This document shows, piece after piece, positions 42,213-51,596 of a stretch of 64,000 bases of DNA; the stretch's first letter is position 1; every line of letters starts with the position of its first letter. Origin of the DNA: JAZKGA01 sp040386235 (GTDB lineage Bacteria > Pseudomonadota > Alphaproteobacteria > Micavibrionales > Micavibrionaceae); the NCBI GenBank assembly GCA_040386235.1, contig JAZKGA010000001.1:1054001-1118000 (forward strand). Direction: 5' to 3'. The translations under genes were made by a program, and so were the position numbers. The notes below the pieces were generated by a model. That model was not told where the DNA came from, did not search any database, and saw only the letters and a list, made by a program, of their open reading frames with translations.

Positions 42213-43196
42213 ATGCGTGTCCGCGGGAATACCGTGCTTATCCCCACGGATGTGTACGACAGCTATTGGACCTTTGCCACCAAGCGGCAGGCGATGTTTA
42301 TAAGCCGTGTACATGGGGCGCCCGCGCCCTGGACATCCGATCCGATCCTGGCCAATCATCGTTTTACCAATGCGTATCGCGCGTCTGACCGCGTCAGCCA
42401 GTATTTAATCCGAAATGTTATTTATGCTGGCCCGCAAACCGCCGAAGATGTTTTCTTCCGCACCATGCTGTTCAAGATATTTAACAAGATTGAGACGTGG
42501 GAAACCCTGATCGCCCATATGGGCGAGGTGAAGTATGCAGGTTTTGATTATGGCCGCGCCGCGCAAATCCTGGATGCGCAGATGCAGGATGGAAAGGCGA
42601 TTTATTCCGCCGCGTATATTATGCCGCAACCACGGTTTAACCAGCCGTCCAAACACCGCAATCATTTATGCCTGCTGGAATATGCGATGCGGGAAGGGAT
42701 GCCGCATAAAATCGCCGTGGCGAATTCCTTGGAACAGGTTTATCGCCTGCTGCTGTCCCTGCCATCGTTTGGGCGGTTCCTGTCGTTTCAAATGGCGATT
42801 GATCTGAATTACAGCGAGATGATTGATTTTTCGGAGATGGATTTTGTGGTGGCGGGCCCCGGCGCGCAACGCGGTATCCAGAAATGCTTTGTGGCTGGTC
42901 ACGGATTGTCGGATCAGGAGGTTATCCAGGTCATGGCCGATCGCGCCGATCAGGAATTTGAACGGCTGGGACTGAATTTTCAATCTTTGTGGGGGCGGCC
43001 CTTGCAGCTGATTGACTGCCAGAACCTGTTTTGCGAGGTGGATAAATATGCCCGCGTCGCGTATCCGCATCTAGGAAATGGGGCCGAACGGACCAGGATT
43101 AAGCAGAAATACACGAAACCGTTGGGCCGCTTGCCGCAATGGTACCCGCCCAAATGGCGTATCAATGATAAGCTTGAAAAATGGCTCCCCGAGTAG
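42213..43196 (+). CDS. Protein resembling the helical domain of 5-hydroxymethyl-dU DNA kinases
   Basis: 327 aa. WTSDPILANHRFTNAYRASDRVSQYLIRNVIY is the conserved beginning of a helical family (5-hmdU DNA kinase helical domain / thymine-hypermodification group), which I recognise from memory. It is used in phage-type DNA base hypermodification. There is no P-loop here, so if related, only the helical or base-binding part is present. The 3' end runs into the tRNA-Asn gene by 15 bases. Its function in this chromosome is unknown. Confidence 0.6.
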   Translation: MRVRGNTVLIPTDVYDSYWTFATKRQAMFISRVHGAPAPWTSDPILANHRFTNAYRASDRVSQYLIRNVIYAGPQTAEDVFFRTMLFKIFNKIETWETLIAHMGEVKYAGFDYGRAAQILDAQMQDGKAIYSAAYIMPQPRFNQPSKHRNHLCLLEYAMREGMPHKIAVANSLEQVYRLLLSLPSFGRFLSFQMAIDLNYSEMIDFSEMDFVVAGPGAQRGIQKCFVAGHGLSDQEVIQVMADRADQEFERLGLNFQSLWGRPLQLIDCQNLFCEVDKYARVAYPHLGNGAERTRIKQKYTKPLGRLPQWYPPKWRINDKLEKWLPE

Positions 43197-43256
43197 GATT
43201 CGAACCTACGACCAATCGATTAACAGTCGATTGCTCTACCGCTGAGCTATCGAGGA
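43182..43256 (-). tRNA. tRNA-Asn (anticodon GTT)
   Basis: Acceptor TCCTCGA pairs with TCGGGGA (one T-G pair), then G and encoded CCA. Anticodon loop CTGTTAA gives GTT. T-loop GGTTCGAATCC. 75 bases. Its 3' end overlaps the stop region of the gene ending at 43196. Confidence 0.95.
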
Positions 43257-43351
43257 ATGCTCAAAAAAATACAACGTCACATCAAAAACCAGAATCGGCA
43301 TTGAAAGTCAATTCCGTTTTGGTCTTCTTGTTAAAAAACCGTTTCCACATC

Positions 43352-43425
43352 TGGAGGCACGAGCCGGAATCGAACCGGCGTGCGAGCTTTTGCAGAGCTC
43401 TGCCTAACCACTCGGCCATCGCGCC
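43352..43425 (-). tRNA. tRNA-Cys (anticodon GCA)
   Basis: Acceptor GGCGCGA pairs with TCGTGCC, discriminator T and encoded CCA. Anticodon loop CTGCAAA gives GCA. T-loop GGTTCGATTCC is standard. 74 bases. The tRNA-Asn gene lies about 100 bases further left in the same orientation. Confidence 0.95.
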
Positions 43426-43543
43426 CCTTTTGTGTGCAGTGTCATTAGCATGACTTCTGCCAAGTCGCAACCCTCTTTGCAAGTACTTTCGCCACTGGTC
43501 AAAGGTCTTATTATTCGGTATGTAAAGGGGCAGGAGACACCAG

Positions 43544-44197
43544 ATGCAAAATCCCGATATCGCCTTGGCCCGCCACAGCATGATTAAATGCCAGCTTGAG
43601 CCGAACGGCGTGATAAATGCCGCCATATTACACGCCTTTGACAGCAGTCCGCGCCACGATTGTGTGCCAGATGCGATGCGCCTTGCCGCTTACGCCGATG
43701 CAGACATTAATTTGGGGGAGGGGCGTAGCCTGGTTGCGCCGATGACCCTGGCCAAACTGTTGCAAGCGGCTATGCCGCGCCTGGAAGACACCGCACTGGT
43801 GATCGGCGGCAATACGGGGTACAGCGCGTTGATCCTGTCACAGCTGGTCGGCAATTTGTACATGCTGGAAGACAATGCGGAATTTCTGGCGCGGGCTGAG
43901 GCCTTGTTACAGGCCAATGACACGGCCGCTGACGTTATCCTGGCCCAGGGGCCATTAAGCGACGGTCTGCCCCGTCATGCGCCGTACAGTTTAATTGTGC
44001 TGGATGGCGCGGTGCCTTGCGTGCCGCAGCACGTGCTGGCCCAGCTGACAGAGTCCGGTCGTTTGGTGGGTGTTGAGGGGCAATCGGCGGTCTTGTACCA
44101 AAAAACAGGGGGCGATGCGTATTCACGCCGCGTTTTATTTGACATCACGACAAAAATATTGCCAGGCGGCTGGAAAGCCGAAAGATTTGCGTTATAG
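43544..44197 (+). CDS. Protein-L-isoaspartate O-methyltransferase-like protein (divergent)
   Basis: 217 aa. A SAM-binding fold is visible (VIGGNTGYSALILSQL for motif I) and the overall PIMT pattern RHDCVPDAMRLAAYAD is recognisable. The catalytic segment, usually T-I-S-x-P, reads S-L-V-A-P, and GGNTG replaces the common GTGSG, so the isoaspartyl activity may be altered. This gene upstream of tolC is conserved in alphaproteobacteria. TolC begins 10 bases downstream. Confidence 0.8.
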   Translation: MQNPDIALARHSMIKCQLEPNGVINAAILHAFDSSPRHDCVPDAMRLAAYADADINLGEGRSLVAPMTLAKLLQAAMPRLEDTALVIGGNTGYSALILSQLVGNLYMLEDNAEFLARAEALLQANDTAADVILAQGPLSDGLPRHAPYSLIVLDGAVPCVPQHVLAQLTESGRLVGVEGQSAVLYQKTGGDAYSRRVLFDITTKILPGGWKAERFAL

Positions 44198-44207
44198 TCC
44201 TCTGAAC

Positions 44208-45641
44208 ATGAAATGGTCCACCTTTCCCCTTATCGTCCTTACGGGCATCTTGCTGCTGCCTTCACCTGTTCAAGCGAATGAGGCGGTGGCGCAAGCAGAA
44301 GCTGTCGCCAAAAAAAGCATTGATGATGTAGCGGCCCTGCTGCGGATGGGGAATACGGGCGGGGTCAGTACGACATTGCTGGACACGTTGCAAAAAGCCT
44401 ATGTCGCAAATCCGGAAATTCAGGCTGCGGCCAAAAACGTCGCCTCTGTTAAAGAAAACCTGGCGATTGCCGATGCGAATTTCCGCCCGAAATTGGATGG
44501 AAACGCCGATGCCACCTATACGCATATCGAAAGCGAAGGCGGCGAAGACGACGGGATCGATTTTGACCGGGATGGCAGTAATCTGAGCAAGACCGCAGGT
44601 GTCGAAGCCAGCCAAGCGCTGTATCGCGGGGGACGCAGCCTGGCTGAGCAGAAGCAGGCGAAATTCGAGATTGCCGCCGCTGTGGCTGAACAAAAACAAA
44701 CGATTCAGACCGTCTTGGCACAGGCCGTTTCTGTCCATGTCGATGCGATCCGCCAAAATGCCGTTCTGGTTCTGACGCAACAAAATGTTGCGCGTCTGGC
44801 AAAACAGCTGGACGTGGCAAAACTGCGATTTGATGTGGGTGAATTAACCCGCACCGACGTGGCGCAAGCCGAGGCGCGTTACAGTGCCGCAGTTGCCGAA
44901 CAAACGCGGGCGCAGGCCGATTTACGCACAGCGCAAGGCAATTACCGCCGCGTGGTGGGGCAGGAGCCGGTGAATTTAAGCTTCCCCGCGCCATACGCTG
45001 GCCTGCCATCGGGATTTGCCGAAGCACAAGGCATCATGCGGGAATACCATCCGGCGTTACAGCAAGCGTATTTCAGGACCAATGCCGCTGCCTATCAGGT
45101 CAGGCGCGTGGTCGGTGCAACCCTGCCGACAATCGGTGTGCAGGCGGGCATGAACCGTACCTACGATCCTGTATCCAGCAACAGCGATCATGAAACCGTA
45201 TCAACGGCGGCGCTTGTTGCCTCAATTCCCCTTTATGCCGGTGGTGCGAACATTGCCCGCATTCGTCAGTCAAAGGCCGATGCGGCGCGCCTGCAACAAA
45301 ACGAACGCGCGACGTTGGATCGCCTGGATAACGACCTGCGCACAGCGTGGGAATCATACAGTGCAACGCGGTCGCAAATGGCCGCACGTGAAAGCCAGCT
45401 GGCCGCGGCATCGTTGGCCCGGACCAGTATTGAGCTGGAAAACCAGGTTGGCCAACGCACAGTCATTGATGTACTGGATGCCGAACAGGATTATTTGCAG
45501 GCGCAGATCGATCTGGTGACGACACAACGCGACAGCGTGGTGAACAGCTATGACCTGGCCGCCGCCATCGGTATCATGCATCCGGTCACGCTGGGGGTTG
45601 CGCCAGACTTTCCCGAAGCCGGCAAAATTATTCGCAATTGA
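44208..45641 (+). CDS. tolC: TolC family outer membrane channel protein
   Basis: 477 aa from ATG 44208; frames further upstream are inside the previous gene. Signal peptide (LIVLTGILLLPSPVQA) with cleavage after A, then two OEP repeats (about 60-255 and 265-465) with periodic TolC helices and TDVAQAEARY, a family hallmark. Outer-membrane exit duct for type I secretion and RND efflux. No inner-membrane pump lies next to it. Confidence 0.95.
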   Translation: MKWSTFPLIVLTGILLLPSPVQANEAVAQAEAVAKKSIDDVAALLRMGNTGGVSTTLLDTLQKAYVANPEIQAAAKNVASVKENLAIADANFRPKLDGNADATYTHIESEGGEDDGIDFDRDGSNLSKTAGVEASQALYRGGRSLAEQKQAKFEIAAAVAEQKQTIQTVLAQAVSVHVDAIRQNAVLVLTQQNVARLAKQLDVAKLRFDVGELTRTDVAQAEARYSAAVAEQTRAQADLRTAQGNYRRVVGQEPVNLSFPAPYAGLPSGFAEAQGIMREYHPALQQAYFRTNAAAYQVRRVVGATLPTIGVQAGMNRTYDPVSSNSDHETVSTAALVASIPLYAGGANIARIRQSKADAARLQQNERATLDRLDNDLRTAWESYSATRSQMAARESQLAAASLARTSIELENQVGQRTVIDVLDAEQDYLQAQIDLVTTQRDSVVNSYDLAAAIGIMHPVTLGVAPDFPEAGKIIRN

Positions 45642-45751
45642 TCACGCACAGATTTTATCGGTATGTGACGAATGCGGCTTTGACAATACTGCAACTCTGG
45701 GTCAAAGTAAGACCAGACAAACCCATATATATGATGATGCGTACGTAAAGC

Positions 45752-46426
45752 ATGGCCAAAGACACTGACGCACAGCAAGACCCGTCGATCGAAGAAATCC
45801 TGGCCTCGATCCGCCAGATTATCTCTGATGACGAAACTGCGCCCGAAACGACCTCCGCACCTGAAAATGTTCTGGATGCGGACGCGAACGCGAATGATGA
45901 CGCGGATGCGGCTGCGCACGACGCTGTTCTGGACCTGACCGAAGATATGCAGGCCGATACGACCTTTGCCGATGCGCTGAACGCCATAAATGATGACGAA
46001 ACACCCGCTGAATCTGGCGCGATGCAGGACTATGACGTGTCTTTCCGCGATGATGATACTGCTGCGCCGGCCACTGCGGCTGCTGTTGGCGGAACCGCAG
46101 ATGATATAGATGCCTTTCTGGCTGACATGAAAAAACAAGAAGGACACGCCATGACCAATAGTGTTGAAGAAGCTGCTGACCCGTCATCTGCCCTGTTCGA
46201 TGCGACGGCGGCCAATGCCACGCGCGATGCGTTCGTCCGCCTGACTGAAAACGTCGCCCTGTCGCGCCGTCCGGTCGATGATGGTGCATTGACATTGGAA
46301 GATGTCGTGAAAGATTTACTGCGTCCCATGCTGCGTCAATGGATCAACGAAAACGTGCCTGCGATTGTTGAGGCATTGGTGGAAAAGGAACTGGACAAAT
46401 TGTCCCGCCGTGCTGTGGCCGAATAG
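45752..46426 (+). CDS. PopZ-type polar organising protein (DUF2497)
   Basis: 224 aa. The N-terminal DPSIEEILASIRQIISDDE is the PopZ signature helix; a long acidic, low-complexity middle (about 25-165) and a C-terminal oligomerisation region (about 175-222, LEDVVKDLLRPMLRQWINENVP) follow. In Caulobacter PopZ forms polar microdomains that anchor the chromosome. The location upstream of valS is conserved. Confidence 0.9.
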   Translation: MAKDTDAQQDPSIEEILASIRQIISDDETAPETTSAPENVLDADANANDDADAAAHDAVLDLTEDMQADTTFADALNAINDDETPAESGAMQDYDVSFRDDDTAAPATAAAVGGTADDIDAFLADMKKQEGHAMTNSVEEAADPSSALFDATAANATRDAFVRLTENVALSRRPVDDGALTLEDVVKDLLRPMLRQWINENVPAIVEALVEKELDKLSRRAVAE

Positions 46427-46495
46427 GTCCAGACATCTTTTCCCACACCGCCTATTTTTCTCCGGATAACACCAACAGACCACAAGGATCGTACG

Positions 46496-49150
46496 ATGCT
46501 TGATAAAACCTTTGAACATAACGCTATTGAACAATCGCATTACGCCTTGTGGGAACAGACAGGCGCGTTTCGCGCACATGCCGACAGCGTTAAAACGCCG
46601 CACACGATTATGATGCCACCCCCGAATGTGACGGGCACCTTGCATATCGGCCATGCCTTGACCAACACGTTGCAGGACATTCTGACCCGCTATCATCGTA
46701 TGGCTGGCCGTGACGCGCTGTGGCTGCCTGGCACCGACCACGCCGGTATTGCGACGCAGATGGTTGTCGAACGCCAGCTGGATGCCAAGGGGTTGAAACG
46801 CCGTGATATGGGCCGGACGGCGTTCCTGGACAAAGTCTGGGAATGGAAGGCGGAATCAGGCGGGACGATTATTCGCCAGCTGCGCCGCCTGGGCTGTACC
46901 CCCGATTGGACCCGCGAACGCTTCACGATGGATGAGGGGTTGAGCAAGGCTGTGCGTCATGCCTTCGTACAGATGCACCGTGACGGCCTTATTTACCGGG
47001 ACAAACGCCTGGTTAACTGGGACCCCAAACTGCACACCGCGCTGTCGGATATCGAAGTGGTGCAAAAAGAGAATAAGGGCCACATGTGGCACATCCGCTA
47101 TCCGATTGAGGGGCAGGAAGAACGCTTTATCACGATTGCCACCACGCGTCCGGAAACGATGCTGGGGGATACGGCGATTGTCGTGAACCCGGATGATGAA
47201 CGGTACCAGGATTTGGTCGGCAAGTTTGCCGTCCTGCCGATTGTGGATCGTCTTATCCCGATTATCGCCGACAGTTATGTGGATAAGGAATTCGGGTCCG
47301 GCGCGATGAAGGTCACACCCGCACACGATTTTAACGACTTTGAACTGGGTAAGCGTCATGGGTTAGAGGTCATTAATATCTTTGATCTCAATGCCCATAT
47401 TAACGACAACGCCCCGGCGGAATATCGCGGCCTTGACCGGTATGCAGCGCGTAAGAAAGTGTTGCATGAGCTTGAGGCGCAAGACCTTTTGGCCAGCGTC
47501 GAAGACGTCACGAATACCTTGCCGTTCGGTGACCGGTCCGATGTGGTGATTGAACCGTATCTGATGGATCAGTGGTATTGCGATGCGCCCAAGCTGGCGG
47601 TCGAAGCCATCAAAGCCGTGGAAGATGGCCGCACCGAATTCGTGCCCAAGAACTGGGAAAACACGTATTTTGAATGGATGCGGAATATCCAGCCATGGTG
47701 TATCAGTCGCCAGTTATGGTGGGGGCATCAAATCCCCGCGTGGTTTGGCCCAGAAGGCAGCATCTTTGTTGCCGAAACGGAAGAGGAAGCCTACACCCAG
47801 GCCCGCGCGCAATTCGGTCAGGCCGTAAAGCTGACGCAAGACGACGATGTGCTGGATACCTGGTTTTCATCGGGGCTGTGGCCATTTTCAACGCTTGGCT
47901 GGCCAGACAAAACGCCTGAACTGGCGCGGTACTATCCGGGTGATGTGCTGATTACCGGCTTTGATATCATTTTCTTTTGGGTTGCCCGGATGATGATGAT
48001 GGGTCTGTACTTTATGAAAGAGGTCCCGTTCCGCAAAGTCTATCTGCACGCGCTGGTCCGCGATGCAAAGGGACAGAAAATGTCCAAATCCAAGGGCAAT
48101 GTGATTGACCCGTTGGATATCGTTGAGAAATACGGGGCGGATGCCCTGCGTTTCACGATCACAGCAATGGCGGCCCAGGGGCGCGACATTCGCATGTCCG
48201 AGGACCGGATCGAAGGCTATCGCAACTTTGCGACAAAACTTTGGAATGCGGCACGGTATTGCCAGATGAATGGATGCCTGCCACGCGGCGATGTTGATCC
48301 ATATGCGGCGAAGCATACGCTGAACCGCTGGATCGTCGGCGCGGTGGCGCAGGCGCAGCGTGATATGGCGACGGCGTTTGAAACATTCCGGTTTAACGAG
48401 GCCGCGAATATCGCCTATCAATTTACCTGGGGCACATTCTGCGACTGGTATCTGGAATTCACGAAGCCGTTATTGACGGGTGAGGGGACCGACCCTGCCC
48501 TGAAACAGGAAACGCGCGACATTACCGGCTGGGTGCTGGATCAAATCCTGTTGATGCTGAATCCTATTATGCCATTTATTACTGAGGAGTTGTACGAATC
48601 CCTGGCACCGCGTGATGCTAAACGCCTGTTGACCAGCCAGTGGCCACGTTTTGATGCCAAAACAGTGGACCAGGCAGCGGAAAAGGATGTTGAGCAACTG
48701 ATTAAAGTCATTACGGCCATTCGATCAGTCCGGGCCGATATGAACGTGCCAGCAGGGGCGCAGATACCGTTATGTATCAGCACCTCGCAAAGTGATGCCG
48801 CCGATTGGCTGGACCGCTATCACGATATCCTAAACCGGATGGCGCGCCTGGAGTCGAGCGTACTGGCGCCAGCAGCGCCAAAAGGCGCGGTGCAGACGAT
48901 TGTGGCAGGGATGACACTGGCCATACCGGTTGCGGCCTATATCGATTTGGATAAGGAGCGTGAGCGCCTGCGTAAGGAAATCGGCAAACTGTCAGATAAT
49001 CTGACGCGGATTGAGGATAAGCTGAAGAACGATAACTTCGTTCAAAATGCCCCAGCCGAGATTCTGGCAGAACAAAAATCCCGCCAGGCGGAAATGACGA
49101 CGCTGATCGCCAAATTCACCCAGGCCCTGGATCAACTGGAAGCCGCGTAA
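46496..49150 (+). CDS. valS: Valyl-tRNA synthetase
   Basis: 884 aa. Class I synthetase: HIGH motif in PPPNVTGTLHIGHAL (residues about 40-54), editing domain (about 180-330), KMSKS at 528-532 (KMSKSKGNVIDP), anticodon-binding domain and a C-terminal coiled coil (about 820-880). Full length. Ends at a bidirectional terminator. Confidence 0.98.
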   Translation: MLDKTFEHNAIEQSHYALWEQTGAFRAHADSVKTPHTIMMPPPNVTGTLHIGHALTNTLQDILTRYHRMAGRDALWLPGTDHAGIATQMVVERQLDAKGLKRRDMGRTAFLDKVWEWKAESGGTIIRQLRRLGCTPDWTRERFTMDEGLSKAVRHAFVQMHRDGLIYRDKRLVNWDPKLHTALSDIEVVQKENKGHMWHIRYPIEGQEERFITIATTRPETMLGDTAIVVNPDDERYQDLVGKFAVLPIVDRLIPIIADSYVDKEFGSGAMKVTPAHDFNDFELGKRHGLEVINIFDLNAHINDNAPAEYRGLDRYAARKKVLHELEAQDLLASVEDVTNTLPFGDRSDVVIEPYLMDQWYCDAPKLAVEAIKAVEDGRTEFVPKNWENTYFEWMRNIQPWCISRQLWWGHQIPAWFGPEGSIFVAETEEEAYTQARAQFGQAVKLTQDDDVLDTWFSSGLWPFSTLGWPDKTPELARYYPGDVLITGFDIIFFWVARMMMMGLYFMKEVPFRKVYLHALVRDAKGQKMSKSKGNVIDPLDIVEKYGADALRFTITAMAAQGRDIRMSEDRIEGYRNFATKLWNAARYCQMNGCLPRGDVDPYAAKHTLNRWIVGAVAQAQRDMATAFETFRFNEAANIAYQFTWGTFCDWYLEFTKPLLTGEGTDPALKQETRDITGWVLDQILLMLNPIMPFITEELYESLAPRDAKRLLTSQWPRFDAKTVDQAAEKDVEQLIKVITAIRSVRADMNVPAGAQIPLCISTSQSDAADWLDRYHDILNRMARLESSVLAPAAPKGAVQTIVAGMTLAIPVAAYIDLDKERERLRKEIGKLSDNLTRIEDKLKNDNFVQNAPAEILAEQKSRQAEMTTLIAKFTQALDQLEAA

Positions 49151-49159
49151 GACAAGAAA

Positions 49160-49181
49160 AAACCGGCTGAAAAGCCGGTTT
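49160..49181. terminator. Bidirectional terminator between valS and rpmE
   Basis: AAACCGGC (49160-49167) pairs with GCCGGTTT (49174-49181) around a 6-base loop, with A-rich and T-rich flanks. Serves valS and the convergent rpmE. Confidence 0.88.
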
Positions 49182-49201
49182 CTTTAGGTCCAAAAGTCAG
49201 A

Positions 49202-49453
49202 CTAAGCGGATTTCTGCTCGTCGTCTGATGATTTTGTGCCCATGAAGTTACCGTATTTGGATTCGAACTTCTTGATTTTTTCTTTTTGCACGATCTGGAC
49301 TTCGCCACCGCGCCAAGCTGGGTGCGACAGGCTGTCAACGTCCAGGCGCATAACATCGCCTTGTTTGCCCCATGTGGTGCGGGCTTGGAATTCCGTGCCG
49401 TCCGTTTGAACGATCGTCACGAAATGGTAATCTGGGTGGCCTTCTGCTTTCAT
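49202..49453 (-). CDS. rpmE: 50S ribosomal protein bL31
   Basis: 83 aa. HPDYHFVTIVQTDGTEFQARTTWG and SHPAWRGGEVQIV match alphaproteobacterial L31. It lacks the zinc-binding CxxC pair of the C+ form, so it is a zinc-independent type. The C-terminal tail is charged and variable. Confidence 0.95.
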   Translation of the reverse strand: MKAEGHPDYHFVTIVQTDGTEFQARTTWGKQGDVMRLDVDSLSHPAWRGGEVQIVQKEKIKKFESKYGNFMGTKSSDDEQKSA

Positions 49454-49530
49454 GGCATTCTTCCTTCTAAAAATCTAAGACCCGCATATAACAGGCATGG
49501 GGGAACAATTGCAAGTGGTTTTTATCGCCT

Positions 49531-50586
49531 TTATCCGGCTATTGTGCGACCTGAGGATCCCAGATCGGCAAATGCCTCACCCATCCGGTCCACAATTCCC
49601 TTTTCCCCGGCGCGCAGCCATTGGCGTGGGTCATATTGCTTCTTATATGGCGTGTGCGTATCAGGATCGATTTGACACTGAAACGCCCGGGCATTTTCGG
49701 CCACATAGGCCCCGACAGGTGCAGAAAAAGCAAATTGCGTATCGGTGTCGATATTCATTTTGAAAACACCATAGCGTAAAGATTCGGCAATATGCGCCTT
49801 ATCAGACCCCGATCCGCCATGGAAAACCAGATCCAGCGGATTGGCCACTGTGCCACGCTGTGCCGCAATCAGGCTTTGCGTGTTTTTCAGGATATCAGGG
49901 CGCAGTTTAACATTCCCCGGCGCATACACGCCATGCACATTCCCAAACGACGCAGCGACCGAGAAATGGCCGATAGATGCCAATTGGTCATAGGCACACA
50001 AAACGTCTTCGGGTTGGGTGTACAGGCGGGCATTGTCAATATCATCCGATCCCACGCCGTCTTCTTCGCCGCCGGTGACGCCCAATTCAATCTCAAGGCT
50101 CATGTCAATCGCAGCCAGGCGTTTCAGGAACGGCAGGCACGTCGCCACGTTCTCTTCCAGGCTTTCTTCCGACAGGTCGATCATATGTGAGGAGAAGAGG
50201 GGGCGCCCCGTCGTGCGATACAAATTCTCGCTGTATTGGACCAGTGCATCGACCCAGGGCAGCAATTTGCGGTTGGCATGATCTGTGTGCAGGACAACGC
50301 ATACGCCGTAAATCTGGGCCATCATATGCACATGGCTGGCTGCGGAAATGGCCCCCAGAACCTTGGCTTGATGCGCGTCAGGGCAGCCCTTGCCGGCATA
50401 AAACTCGGCCCCGCCATTCGACAACTGGATAATCACGTCGGATTTATGCTTGGCCGCGGCCTCTAACACCGCATTGATCGAATTGGTACCGACCACATTC
50501 ACGGCAGGCAGGGCATATTGCCCTGCCTTACACGCGTTGATCAGCGCCCGGTAGTCTTTACCTGTTACAACACCCGGTTTTATCAT
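49531..50586 (-). CDS. fba: Fructose-bisphosphate aldolase, class IIA
   Basis: 351 aa from ATG 50586, with AGGA 9 bases upstream and a 4-base overlap with the gap stop. Zinc enzyme of glycolysis: LPAVNVVGTNSINAVLEAAA, VVLHTDHANRKLLPW with zinc histidine, and KMNIDTDTQFAF, resembling the E. coli FbaA (IIA) type rather than the class I or IIB types common in alphaproteobacteria. Confidence 0.95.
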   Translation of the reverse strand: MIKPGVVTGKDYRALINACKAGQYALPAVNVVGTNSINAVLEAAAKHKSDVIIQLSNGGAEFYAGKGCPDAHQAKVLGAISAASHVHMMAQIYGVCVVLHTDHANRKLLPWVDALVQYSENLYRTTGRPLFSSHMIDLSEESLEENVATCLPFLKRLAAIDMSLEIELGVTGGEEDGVGSDDIDNARLYTQPEDVLCAYDQLASIGHFSVAASFGNVHGVYAPGNVKLRPDILKNTQSLIAAQRGTVANPLDLVFHGGSGSDKAHIAESLRYGVFKMNIDTDTQFAFSAPVGAYVAENARAFQCQIDPDTHTPYKKQYDPRQWLRAGEKGIVDRMGEAFADLGSSGRTIAG

Positions 50587-51596
50587 GATGCGTATCCTGA
50601 TTTGTGCATTACTGACGCCGTGTCCAGCATGCGGTTCGAGAATCCCCATTCATTGTCATACCACGTCATAACCCGGACCAGCGTTCCGTCGATGACCTTG
50701 GTTTCATTCAGGGCGAAGATCGACGAATGCGGATCGTGGTTAAAATCGGTGGAGACCAGCGGCGCGCGGTAACAATCCAGAATGCCTTTTAACTTGCCCT
50801 TTGCCGCGGTTTCAATCGCCTGGGTAATCTCGTCAACCGTGGTGGCGCGGGTTGCCACAAAATTGAAATCGACCAGCGACACATTCGGGGTCGGCACGCG
50901 AATGGCAACGCCGTCCAGCTTGCCTTTCAGGTCCGGCAGGACCTTACCCACGGCCTTTGCCGCACCCGTTGATGTCGGGATCATATTCAGGGCAGCAGCG
51001 CGGGCGCGGTGCAGATCGCTGTGCATGGTATCCACGATCCGTTGATCGCCGGTGTAGCTGTGAATCGTGGTCATGAATCCATGTACAATCCCGATTGATT
51101 GGTGCAGGACATGCGCGACCGGGGCCAGGCAATTGGTGGTGCAGGACGCGTTCGACACAACCGTGTGTTCACGTTTTACCTGATCCGAATTCACACCGTA
51201 AACAACTGTGATATCTTCGTCCGTTGCGGGGGCTGAAATCAGAACTTTCTTCGCGCCGCCGACAAAATGCTTCGCCGCATCGGCCTTGCTGGTGAAACGT
51301 CCGGAACATTCGAACACGATATCAACACCATAATCCGCCCATTTAATCTGGCTGGGGTCGGCCAACGCGGTACAGGCGATTGTGTCATCGCCAATACGTA
51401 AGGTGGTGCCGTCTGCGGTCGCCTTAAAGGGGAAGCGGCCATGTACGGAGTCGTAAGTCAGCAGATGCGCGTGCGTATCCACATCCGCCAGGTCATTGAT
51501 GGCGACGACTTTCATATCTGTGCGGCCAGATTCATAAAGCGCACGAAGAACCAGGCGGCCAATCCGGCCAAATCCATTAATGCCTATTTTTAACAT
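50583..51596 (-). CDS. gap: Glyceraldehyde-3-phosphate dehydrogenase
   Basis: 337 aa. Rossmann GINGFGRIGRLVLRAL, catalytic ASCTTNCLAP with the active Cys at about 152, HSYTGDQR, and WYDNEWGFS near the C terminus. Its ATG lies within the last codons of tkt with AAAGGAG as ribosome site, and its stop overlaps fba, so tkt-gap-fba are co-translated. No pgk gene lies between gap and fba. Confidence 0.98.
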   Translation of the reverse strand: MLKIGINGFGRIGRLVLRALYESGRTDMKVVAINDLADVDTHAHLLTYDSVHGRFPFKATADGTTLRIGDDTIACTALADPSQIKWADYGVDIVFECSGRFTSKADAAKHFVGGAKKVLISAPATDEDITVVYGVNSDQVKREHTVVSNASCTTNCLAPVAHVLHQSIGIVHGFMTTIHSYTGDQRIVDTMHSDLHRARAAALNMIPTSTGAAKAVGKVLPDLKGKLDGVAIRVPTPNVSLVDFNFVATRATTVDEITQAIETAAKGKLKGILDCYRAPLVSTDFNHDPHSSIFALNETKVIDGTLVRVMTWYDNEWGFSNRMLDTASVMHKSGYAS

